Below, in pieces: positions 1-9,836 of a stretch of DNA of 64,000 bases. Position numbers and translations under genes: made by a program. Origin of the DNA: Theocolax elegans (lineage: Eukaryota > Arthropoda > Insecta > Hymenoptera > Cerocephalidae); assembly GCA_026168455.1 (NCBI GenBank), contig CM047430.1:21656735-21720734 (forward strand), given 5' to 3'. The notes beneath the pieces were generated by a model. The model had not been told where the DNA came from, ran no database searches, and saw only the letters and a list, made by a program, of their open reading frames with translations. Positions within the stretch are counted from its first letter, which is position 1. Each line of letters begins with the position of its first letter.

Positions 1-243
1 GCAACTCGAGAAGCAACTAGTACTTGTAATAGTAGCATTTTAATATATAATATAATAATATTTTTGAAAACTGATTCGGTCATGAATAAACAGATGTAAT
101 GAATGGAAATGATAATATTTTATTTTGTGCCGGTAAAACAAGGCCCTGATTTTCATTATGCACCCATTGAACCGGAAATTTATTATTCATGCATTAAGCA
201 AGAATATTTTACTCAATTAATAACTTATCGTTTCAAATTATAG

Positions 244-602
244 AAGAAAAAACCAGAATTTTTAAAGCAATAGTTGATATGCTCAATGGATTTGCGGGAA
301 AGCAGATACGAAATGTAGCTGTAAGTATATATAACTTTATGTACTTATACTACGTAATTTATTCTTAGTGTACTTATATCTGAATTGTTTTATAGGCTAT
401 TGGAGGTAATATTATGACGAGCAGTCCAATATCTGACTTAAATCCAATATTAATGGCAGCAGAAATTAAGCTGAATATCTGCAGTATGGCTAGGGGATTT
501 AGATCGATTATAATGGATTCAAAATTTTTTGTCAGTTATCGACGCAATATTATACTGCCCGATGAGGTGCTAATATCTATCGAGATACCGTATTCATTAC
601 CA
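244..602 (+). CDS. Two exons of xanthine dehydrogenase / aldehyde oxidase (FAD-binding domain), partial
   Basis: Exon 244-320 reads [13 protein letters not shown]...AGKQIRNVA and ends at a GTAAGT donor (321). Exon 396-602 starts after TTTTATAG and reads [17 protein letters not shown], ending at a GTATGT donor (603). Both junctions are phase 0 and the exons join in one open frame of about 94 codons. [13 protein letters not shown] is the signature of the FAD-binding domain of the molybdo-flavoenzyme family (XDH, aldehyde oxidase), which oxidise purines or aldehydes. The later part (FF-SYRRNII-PDEVL-SIEIPYS) also fits. The full enzyme is about 1,300 residues, so this is a small internal piece. 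Earlier exons must lie left of the window, and I find no following exon before the gypsy insertion at 1254 or just beyond it. It may be a gene interrupted in an intron or a pseudogene fragment. XDH and aldehyde oxidase cannot be told apart from this piece. Confidence 0.85.
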
Positions 603-1253
603 GTATGTGTTACTTTATTTTAATTTAAACGATTACATCATAATATTATGAAAATTCAGTAATTAAGAGAAATAATTGTTCGTAAATACACTATTTCATA
701 AATATTTGTTCTATAATTACAAAAACGTTAATGAGACTATTATAAACGTCAACCATATTTTTCAATTATTCTATGTAAATTTACTATTACCTTTTAAATT
801 AAGATTTATGATAAATATCTTATAAAAACAAAATCAGGTTAAACCATTCTTTTATTATTTAATAGACGATTAATGTCTTTATTTAAAAAATGCTTTTTTT
901 ATTATTATATTTTATATTACCTTCATAGTTTCCATAATTTTATTATCTTTTTATTTATTTATTTATCTTATTTATTATATCTATGAGGCAGACCAGTGAA
1001 ATTCAGACAAATCTTGCGCGGTCATGTCCCCTATTTTATCACCACCTTCTTTTTTTAAATGAACTTTCAAAAAAACTGCGTGGCCCAAAATTGTAGACCC
1101 TTAGAGGCCTGTCGCTTTGAGATAGTGTCTTTCATAGATTCAGAAATCGCTAAAATTAGTCTATTTTTAGAAAGCTCTCTTGAGCTTGCTTTGTAATATT
1201 TTTAACAAATTCAACGTATATGGTTTTTTTCTAAAAAAATACAAAATATATAT
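603..1253. other. A+T-rich stretch with no recognised gene
   Basis: This follows the last recognisable XDH-like exon. It is mostly poly-T and poly-A rich with no exon I can join in frame. A short minus-strand open stretch near 985-1060 has no recognisable family. It ends at the target-site copy ATAT (1250-1253) of the LTR element. Confidence 0.6.
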
Positions 1254-2286
1254 TGTGACGTGGTATTCGCGAACCCGATTAAATTAATTAATTTATATAA
1301 TTAATATTAACCGTTGGGCCGCGTTGCCCAATACCGCGCACACAATTATTTAATTTATCCGAACTGCGGGCTGTCGCCAGGAACGCGAGTTCGCTGGGAC
1401 GTACGGTATGGAGGATTCGGGCGATCCTCCTTGCCTCGACACGAATTATAAAATTAAAGGATGTCGGCGGGAGCGGGGAGAACACAATAAACACAATTAA
1501 TTAAAATAAAAATAATTAAACCATTTATTTAATTTTAATTAACAATTGGCCATCCAGGCCTCGTGCCGCGACAATGTTCTTTCGCGCGGGCGGAGGTATC
1601 GGGAGCCAACCGGATCGAGATCCTCGCCTGCGGTTGACTTTACCCCGATATCCGCTATTCGGGTACCGGCGTACCCGAACACACTCCCGATGTACACACG
1701 CACATACACTCGGGGTAAGGGGGGAACACGCGGTAGTATAAACTACACTTACCGGGATTCGCCCCGTGGATGGCCCAGCCGATCCGTGTCCCTTTTTGTC
1801 CTCCTCGGCAACGGAGGACGACGTCGGCTGCGGTGGTGGAAGGCGGCCCTGTGCCGCGGCGAGTGCCTCGCGATCCGCGTCCGCACTCACACCAACACTT
1901 CCCGTCCTTAACACACACCAGGTCACTCGCGGTACACCTCGCGAGGACGATCCGGGTAACCGATGGCTTTACTTACGCCTCACGCGCCTTGTTAGCCAGA
2001 AAAACTCTCGCGATCGGTACCGGTTAAGTTTATCCGCCTCGAGCGGCGAATCGGGACATACTGATTAGGCAATCGCCTAATTTTCGAAAAAGGGATGAGA
2101 GTGGGGAACACACACACACTCGCGCTCTCATCCCTACGTACTATTGCGCGCGTAATTGTACACTTGTAGGAAAATAAACAAGTGTCGTCGGTTGGCCTTG
2201 ACATACGAAAGGCTCCGACGACTTACAATTCGACAATTTAAATACTCTATTCGTCGTGAATAGATTGTGTGACGATTTCCGTCACA
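1254..2286 (-). repeat. 3' LTR of the gypsy element
   Basis: This matches 12492-13524 along its full length apart from a few substitutions. The ends TGTGACG/CGTCACA are perfect 7-bp inverted repeats. It lies at the 3' end because pol is on the minus strand. Next to its inner edge the minus strand reads AGGGGGGGCTT, a polypurine-like tract at 2287-2298. Many spurious ORFs on both strands arise from this G+C-rich repeat and are not genes. Confidence 0.93.
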
Positions 2287-2300
2287 AAGCCCCCCCTAGA
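2287..2300 (-). promoter_or_regulatory. Polypurine tract before the 3' LTR
   Basis: Read on the minus strand, the bases just before the 3' LTR are purine-rich (AGGGGGGGCTT). Plus-strand DNA priming is expected at this position. A second copy lies at 3760-3773 because the region is tandemly duplicated. Confidence 0.6.
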
Positions 2301-3975
2301 CTCCACTTCCCTCGGGAAGGCCGAGTCGAAAGAAAGGCACAATCTATCCACGACTGCGCGCTGTACGCTTCTCTTCTTTTCTTCAGTTGGAGGCTGCTTC
2401 GATGATTCTTCGTGCTTCGTATGATATTGACGTGGCATACAGTCACCAGGCCCAGCCTTCGCTGACTGTTCTCACGTACGCCGATACGTTTTCCCTACCG
2501 CTTTACATGGCAACCCGAGGTGGTACATATCTCTTCACATCGGATATGTGTACCTCGGTCCGTTTCCGACCAGACTCTTCTAGTCTCAGAACTACTGGGG
2601 ATAGTACTTCTTTAACTTCAAAGGGTCTGTCATACTTTGGTGCCAGTTTAGCAGACATGCCTTACGCACCTTAGGAAAGTGTACGGTCAATTTAAATCAT
2701 AAGCCTTGAGGACCTGCTTGAGACATCTTATAGTTCTGACATATCAGACACCGTAAGACGAATTGGTGGGTATCGTGGTAGATACCTGGCCAATAGTAAT
2801 CTCTTGCAACGCGTTCGTAAGTTTTTTCAATTCCCATGTGACCCATAGCTGGGTGGAAATGAGAATCTACTCAAACTCGGTTCCTCTGCTCTAAGGGTAG
2901 CACAAGACGCCAGCCTTCTTCTCGTTCTGTTACAGAGTCCAAGAGTTTATCACTTGTAAAACGATATAGCATATCATCCTCAATTTTCCACTCCGAAAAT
3001 CTTCGAGGGCATGAGCGTACATCGTTTAATCTAGCAATATACCATGGGTCTGTAATTACTTCGAACGAGGCAATCTCTTCTTCGTCGGGGTCTGGGTTGA
3101 CTGCGGTTGACTTTACCCCGATATCCGCTATTCGGGTACCGGCGTACCCGAACACACTCCCGATGTACACACGCACATACACTCGGGGTAAGGGGGGAAC
3201 ACGCGGTAGTATAAACTACACTTACCGGGATTCGCCCCGTGGATGGCCCAGCCGATCCGTGTCCCTTTTTGTCCTCCTCGGCAACGGAGGACGACGTCGG
3301 CTGCGGTGGTGGAAGGCGGCCCTGTGCCGCGGCGAGTGCCTCGCGATCCGCGTCCGCACTCACACCAACACTTCCCGTCCTTAACACACACCAGGTCACT
3401 CGCGGTACACCTCGCGAGGACGATCCGGGTAACCGATGGCTTTACTTACGCCTCACGCGCCTTGTTAGCCAGAAAAACTCTCGCGATCGGTACCGGTTAA
3501 GTTTATCCGCCTCGAGCGGCGAATCGGGACATACTGATTAGGCAATCGCCTAATTTTCGAAAAAGGGATGAGAGTGGGGAACACACACACACTCGCGCTC
3601 TCATCCCTACGTACTATTGCGCGCGTAATTGTACACTTGTAGGAAAATAAACAAGTGTCGTCGGTTGGCCTTGACATACGAAAGGCTCCGACGACTTACA
3701 ATTCGACAATTTAAATACTCTATTCGTCGTGAATAGATTGTGTGACGATTTCCGTCACAAAGCCCCCCCTAGACTCCACTTCCCTCGGGAAGGCCGAGTC
3801 GAAAGAAAGGCACAATCTATCCACGACTGCGCGCTGTACGCTTCTCTTCTTTTCTTCAGTTGGAGGCTGCTTCGATGATTCTTCGTGCTTCGTATGATAT
3901 TGACGTGGCATACAGTCACCAGGCCCAGCCTTCGCTGACTGTTCTCACGTACGCCGATACGTTTTCCCTACCGCT

Positions 3976-4131
3976 TTACATGGCAACCCGAGGTGGTACA
4001 TATCTCTTCACATCGGATATGTGTACCTCGGTCCGTTTCCGACCAGACTCTTCTAGTCTCAGAACTACTGGGGATAGTACTTCTTTAACTTCAAAGGGTC
4101 TGTCATACTTTGGTGCCAGTTTAGCAGACAT
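3976..4131 (-). pseudogene. Integrase C-terminal remnant
   Basis: The minus strand reads SAKLAPKYDRPFEVKEVL, then VHISDVKRYVPP and a stop (3976-3978). This fits the C-terminal DNA-binding part of gypsy integrases (typically KL-P-Y-GP--I). Only about 40 bp separate it from the zinc-finger remnant, so the roughly 200-residue catalytic core has been deleted. A duplicate lies at 2503-2658. Confidence 0.85.
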
Positions 4132-4169
4132 GCCTTACGCACCTTAGGAAAGTGTACGGTCAATTTAAA

Positions 4170-4343
4170 TCATAAGCCTTGAGGACCTGCTTGAGACATC
4201 TTATAGTTCTGACATATCAGACACCGTAAGACGAATTGGTGGGTATCGTGGTAGATACCTGGCCAATAGTAATCTCTTGCAACGCGTTCGTAAGTTTTTT
4301 CAATTCCCATGTGACCCATAGCTGGGTGGAAATGAGAATCTAC
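4170..4343 (-). pseudogene. Integrase N-terminal zinc-finger remnant (HHCC)
   Basis: Directly after the pol stop codon, in the same frame, the minus strand encodes HPAMGHMGIEKTYERVA and then DYYWPGIYHD and CLICQNYK. This is the H-H-C-C zinc-binding module at the start of retroviral-type integrases. It ends at a stop (4170-4172). The catalytic DDE core that should follow is absent. A duplicate lies at 2697-2870. Confidence 0.9.
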
Positions 4344-6896
4344 TCAAACTCGGTTCCTCTGCTCTAAGGGTAGCACAAGACGCCAGCCTTCTTCTCGTTC
4401 TGTTACAGAGTCCAAGAGTTTATCACTTGTAAAACGATATAGCATATCATCCTCAATTTTCCACTCCGAAAATCTTCGAGGGCATGAGCGTACATCGTTT
4501 AATCTAGCAATATACCATGGGTCTGTAATTACTTCGAACGAGGCAATCTCTTCTTCGTCGGGGTCTGGGTTGACGGCACGAGAAAGCGCGTCCGGGACAT
4601 AGTGCAAGGCTCCTTTCTTATGCACTATTTCAAAGTCCCATTGCTGCATTTCAAGTATCCATCGTGCCAACCTACCCGACGGCTCTCTGAGATTTTTGAG
4701 CCATTTGAGAGCACTATGGTCGGTCACAGCCGTGAATCGATAGGCCTCAATATATGGTCTCAATCTCTTAATAGCCCATATGAGAGCCAAGCATTCTTTT
4801 TCCGTTGTCATGTAATTACGTTCAGCGCGATTTAATAATCGACTGACGTAGACAATCGGATGCTCGAAACCCTCGTCGTCCAGTTGCGTCAACACCGCAC
4901 CTATTGCTAAGTCACTAGCGTCACTTTGGACGGTAAATGGCTTAGAAAAGTCTGGACGGGCTAGTACAGGCGCTTCAGCTAACGCAACTCTAAGCTGACA
5001 GAACGCCTCCTCCTGCTCCTCGCCCCAATCCCAAGCCTGGTCTTTACGCAGCAACTTGGTAAGGGGAGCTTTAATGTCAGCTTCTCGATTAATGAATCGA
5101 GAGTACCAGCCTACCATCCCGAGAAAGGATCTCAGCTGTTTGACATTACGAGGAGTAGGGTAATTAAGGACTGGAGCGACTCGTTCCTCGTTAGGCCTCA
5201 AGCCGTCCGCGTCCAATTTGTACCCAAGGAACGTTACGCTGGAACAACAGAACTCACACTTCTCTCGATTCACTTCGAGTCCAGCGTCATTCAACGTCCT
5301 TAGTACGTATTCGAGCCATTTTAGATGGTCCTCAAAAGTTTCGTTAATGACGATCAAGTCGTCTAGATAACCAAACACATGAGGTTCCACCTTAGGCCCG
5401 AAAATTGCATCTATAAGCCGTGCAAAGGTCATAGGAGCATTCATGAGGCCAAAAGGCATTCTCGTGAACTGCCACAGCCCCGACCCTGGTACAGCAAATG
5501 CAGTATAATGCCGGCTCGCCTCGGCCATTAATATTTGGAAGTACGCTTTCTTAAGATCAATTTTCGATATATACCTTGCATTATGCAGCTTATCCAATAT
5601 GGTATCCATATTAGGAATTGGATAAGAATCACGTTTTGTGACTGCATTAAGGTCTCGAAAATCGATACAGAAGCGATAACTTCCTTCGTCCTTGCGGACG
5701 ATGACCGGAGCAGCTGACCAATCACTCGCACTCGGTTCAATAATGCCCTTGTCAAACATCTTTTTGACCTCACTCTGGGCAAATTCGAGGACCTTGGGAG
5801 ACATACGTCTTGGCTTATGACGAACCGGTCTTGCACCAGGATCAACCTCTATGTGGTGCTCCGTTAACGTCGTAAAGCCGTGGACGTCTCCCGAGGGCAA
5901 GAGTAGGCTTTCAACTAACTCTTTGACTTGTTTCCGCTGGTCGTCCTGTATCTCAATTATACCAGCACATTCAGCGGAAATCCTCGAATCGATGTCATGA
6001 GATGTATCTCTGACGAAGTGTCTCCAATCACTCTCGCCAATACGCCAAATAGCTTCGCCTAGTTTGACTTCCATATTCCAATGTTGTAGAAAATCCATAC
6101 CGAGAATGATGGAATGCTCAATATTCTCTACAATTCTCAGTTGGATATTGCCATCAAGGCTTTCTACACAGAATAGGATGTCAATTAGGCCAAGGACATT
6201 AAGAGCTGGTCCAGCCACACCTTTCACGATAACCTTGACAGGTCTCCATTTAAACTTGTACTGTTCGACAACATCTGATCGTACAAGAGAGACCATGGCG
6301 CCAGGATCGAAAAGTGCTTTAAAGTCCTTTCCACCGAGTCGTACCAAAAAGAATAGCCGGTTATCCGATTGGATTCCAGCAATTATCTGATCGGTTTGAC
6401 TATCGTCGTTAGGAGTCGATGCCGTGTGCGTCATTTTAGACGTACTTGGTACGGCATCTGCCCCCCCCTGAACTGTACTTCTCGGCAACGAGTTTGTACG
6501 GTTCATGTTATGCACACCATCGACAACTACCTTCTCCACCAAGGGCTCGTTGTTGAGGACAATTTCCTTCTCCACCAAGGGCTTCTTGTCCTCTTTACTA
6601 GGTGTGTCACAACGGGGTGACGATGAGCAACAACCAAGGTCGTTCACTCCGATGGTGCTAAGCGGCTGAGATAACGATCTCTTTACGCTTTCTTCACCAA
6701 TAATATCTCTGCTATCAGAGTATATTTGCCTTTGGAGTTCCTTAGACCAATCTTTAGCCTCACGCTTTTGTTGGTCTAATAAGGTTCCTTGTTCAGTTTT
6801 AACTTGCAAAGCTCGGGTGGGATTGACAGGTTCTGTTCTAAGAACTTTTCCATCTGTCGAATCCCCAGAACGTTTAGGATCCTTACACTTAGACAT
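4344..6896 (-). pseudogene. pol: Gypsy pol: retropepsin, reverse transcriptase, RNase H
   Basis: An 850-codon frame on the minus strand. A linker occupies roughly residues 1-180. The aspartic protease has FKALFDPGA at about 193-200 (DPG where DSG/DTG is usual) and the flap-side motif IILGMDF near 264. The reverse transcriptase carries KIDLKKAYFQI (about 445-455) and the catalytic YLDD (about 510-513). RNase H shows QSDASD (about 656), TEKECLALIWA (about 698), TDHSALKWL (about 725) and PDALSR (about 768). RT and RNase H look intact. The frame is also open upstream of the first ATG to about 7050, overlapping the nucleocapsid frame, as expected for expression by frameshift. It is closed by TGA at 4344-4346, although the same frame continues into the integrase zinc finger, so the pol polyprotein is cut short. 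Confidence 0.93.
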
Positions 6897-7042
6897 ACTT
6901 TCAACACCAACTTCGGTCTGAGAGGGAATTTGATCTCCGTTAAGGACTTTAGAGAAGTCAGCAAATGATTTGCTAGACTTCTTAAAGAGTTTAGAGGGTT
7001 CTCCAACCTTAAACTCTTGCCCTTGTAAACCATGCGGTTTAC

Positions 7043-7747
7043 TTACTGCAGTGCAGGGCGCCCGGGGCAGCTCGGGTGCCCTGCGTTCAGGTTTCCCACG
7101 TTTTGGAGGAATCTGACGCAGTTAGGGCATGTTTGGAGTGTAACGCCACTAGTTCCACACAGCTGGCACTCCTTTGCTACCAATTCGGTAGAGCACTGCT
7201 CAGCGGAGTGCCCAATGTTTCCGCATCGGTAGCATGTTCGGCTCGGGCAATCCGACGACCTATGACCGACTTTTTGGCATGTGAAACACACGCCGACAAA
7301 GTTGGTGCTCAGGTTCGTTGGATTTACTGCCGTCGCCTGTGGTTGCACATACCTCACCAGGTTTTGTGCCATTTGTGGGACAAAAACGTTTTGCTGGGGC
7401 AGTTGAGAATTCGTCAAAACCCGTCTTTCTCTTTTGCCCGAGCTCTGTTTTTGTTGCCCAGGTGACTGTTGAGAAACAGGCACGTACGATACGGATTTCG
7501 AATTGGGGGCACTCACTCCATTATTCGATTTGCCGTATCGTTTCTGAAAACTATTAGCGACGTTGGAAGTACCGTACACACCGGCTGCTTCGCATTCGCT
7601 CGAAGAAGAGTTTGGCGAGTTTTTCGCACTTTTCTTGCTCTTCTTCTTAATAGTTTTCTTAGACGACTGTTTATTCCGAATGAGAAGACTCATCCTTACT
7701 CTTTTCGGTAACAGTCGCCACTTTACCCGAAACTCGTGCTGCACCAC
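7043..7747 (-). pseudogene. Gypsy nucleocapsid (zinc knuckles), frame-shifted from gag
   Basis: This minus-strand frame carries a lysine-rich stretch (KKTIKKKSKKSAK) and then two CCHC knuckles: CFTCQKVGHRSSDC and CYRCGNIGHSAEQC. A looser CQLCGTSG...C--C cysteine cluster follows. Nucleocapsid proteins package the RNA. It lies one base out of frame with the capsid ORF upstream (+1) and one base out of frame with pol downstream (-1). Its natural start is the gag start. The first codon of the open frame (GTG at 7747) is not a start. The end at 7043 lies inside the open pol frame. Confidence 0.88.
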
Positions 7748-9731
7748 TCTGTTTCGGAAAAGCTTCTGGTACGAGCTTCTCGCGTTTAACGTTGGAACTG
7801 GAAAATTTCGTGTCCCATGTTAAATGCTGCTCGTACTCTTTACCGTAGCTTGTCAAATCAGAGAAATTCCTGATTTGTCGTACTGGTATGTACCTACGGT
7901 AATCTGGCCTCATCTGCGAGTAGGCCATCTTCACCTGTTGTTCTAATGAGGGAGGGCATTTAAACTTATTCACGATCGCTCTGAAACAGTTGAAGAACGT
8001 CGTAGCCTTTTCTCCCTCATTTTGTGTTCTTGATCGAAGTTCCATGAGTAAATCTTCGTCATTTATTATACGGCCATACTCATTTAGGAACTCGATTTCA
8101 AAATCACGCCAATCTCGAAGAGATGGCTGAACTGTTCTATACCAGAACAGTGCTGATTTTGAGAACACATTGGGCAGGGCACTGAACATCCTGCGATCTG
8201 AGAACTTGTTGTCATTTCTGAAGTCGTGCAAACGGTTCAGAAATTCTTCCGCGTCCTTTTTGGTCTCACCATCAAAGGACATGTTCCAGATACGCAGCTC
8301 TCGTGCGCACCCTGTCCGATCGTGCGTTCGGTTATCGTCTTCACGATACCTTGGCCTGGCTTCGTAGGACTCTCTTTCCCGACGGTCATTTCGATTATCC
8401 GTCCGGGAACTCCTACGCCTACTGGTAGAGGGATTCCTAGTCTCTTGTCGGCCTTCAGCCGCCCTACGAGAATCGGATCTCCTACGAGCAGGTTCGCGAT
8501 CAGACTGATACCCATCGGACAAATCCGTCTGAGTACTCTGATCGCAAGTGGCCACCGCAAGATTCTCTCGAGGCGTTTCTCTACGTCTGTTCGATCTCTC
8601 TCTGTGACCTTGCTCCGGAATTTCCGGCTGCGCTCGGTCGTCGAGTTTACGGTTGGACTGACGTTTATGAGTACGTCTCTCCGTACAGTTTTCACGACGT
8701 TCATCGCTGCTTGAGGCTCTACTCACAGAACGATGGTGTCGTGAATTTCTGTTTGGAGTCGTGTACTCACGCCTCTCTCTTCTATCTTGTCCTTCACAAG
8801 TCTTAGAAGAGGTCTCACGACGTCTCTGTTCAAACCTCGGTTTTTCGTAAGATTGAACACTGACGTCATTAGGAAGGTCATATCCATTCCTATCATCAAC
8901 AAATTGACGTTCGGTTGTATTAGCTTCAGGTTGCCTGTTGTCGTATTGTCTAGAGGTGTATCCTCGTGACGTACGACGGTCGGCTTCCGTCTGCGAACCC
9001 AAGTCAAAATGTTGTGTTGGCACTTCACTCTCTCTAGTGCCAAGATGTCCGCTGTTTCTCTGCTCTTCAATTGGGAGGTAATGTGCGGGTGCATAAAAAC
9101 CTCCGAGTTGAGCAGTCGTCACGGTCGTAACCGTCGACGTAGTGGTTGTGCACGAGGTTGCAGCCACCGAAACAGGAACATAAGGGATTGCAGTCGTGGT
9201 CATGTTTGCTCCCAGTACCTCACCAAACCGTTTAGGTATAGCACCTGTTGGTGCCAACCTCGGGCTTTGTGCAGTACTCAATGGCGAGTTTCTGGACAGA
9301 CCACTTGGTGACAGAGCTCCATCTTCTTCAGGGATAGGTGCTCTGTCACTAGCAACCCTTTCGCGATCCGACATTTCGGACTCGCAGGAATCTTCCGATC
9401 CTGATGGGACCACACTCCCTTTCCTGGAACGAGGTTTCCTAATTTCCCACAGTTCCTGACATACTAGAGGTTTATGTGCAGGCTCTGCCCTTACATTCTC
9501 ATCGTATTCAGGGAACCATGGTATTTCCAGATTAATGTCTACACATCTTATCCGGTGACGCAAAAGGCGTTCGCGGCACTCCGCCTCTTCGCCATTTGCG
9601 TTTAAACTCAGATGCTCCAATTGGGCATACACTGCCTCAATCGGAAGCTTCTTCGTTTCCCGACGAATATCCCTAGCTATGCGTGATTCACGCATAAGCT
9701 GGGCCATTCGGGCTTCATAGCTGCTGGCCAT
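7671..9731 (-). pseudogene. gag: Gypsy gag (matrix-like region and capsid)
   Basis: The first ATG in the frame is at 9731 (MASSYEARMAQLM). The frame is open upstream to about 9836 but has no ATG there, and the second copy of this element (53271) has the same ATG. The product is about 686 residues. The N-terminal two thirds are Arg/Ser/Glu-rich and low in order. The last roughly 160 residues match the retrotransposon capsid family (LRIWNMSFDGETK, FLNRLHDF, FSKSALFWYR, then RDWRDFEIEFLNEYG). The frame ends at 7671 just before the zinc knuckles, which continue in the +1 frame. That break is probably a mutation of this copy, because a gag normally includes its knuckles. Confidence 0.88.
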
Positions 9732-9836
9732 TATTTTTTTGACCAGCAGCAGCCGACGTGTTACGTCGGGAGAAGTACTCTCAACCGGGATTTCAGATGA
9801 AATCCCTAGTGTTTCGAATACTTCGGAAGTATCCAA

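Larger units (their letters stand above)
1629..4574. repeat. 1,473-bp tandem duplication spanning LTR and 3' pol
   Basis: Positions 1629-3101 and 3102-4574 are essentially identical at an offset of 1,473 bp. Each copy holds about 658 bp of LTR followed by the 3' internal region with the integrase remnants and the last codons of the pol ORF. At every site where the two full LTRs differ, the extra partial LTR (3102-3759) matches the 3' LTR. It was therefore copied from that side after insertion, unless it is an assembly duplication. Confidence 0.9.

Noticed and set aside
985..1060. Open minus-strand stretch GGDKIGDMTAQDLSEFHW
   Set aside because: About 26 codons, no splice partners and no family recognised.
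1525..3541. Overlapping ORFs of 60-133 codons on both strands in the LTR-derived regions (also 12763-13442)
   Set aside because: They recur identically wherever the LTR recurs and lie on both strands at once. They are by-products of a G+C-rich noncoding repeat.
7030..7070. Classical -1 slippery heptamer at the gag/pol overlap
   Set aside because: Frames overlap as expected, but no X-XXY-YYZ heptamer is visible in the overlap.
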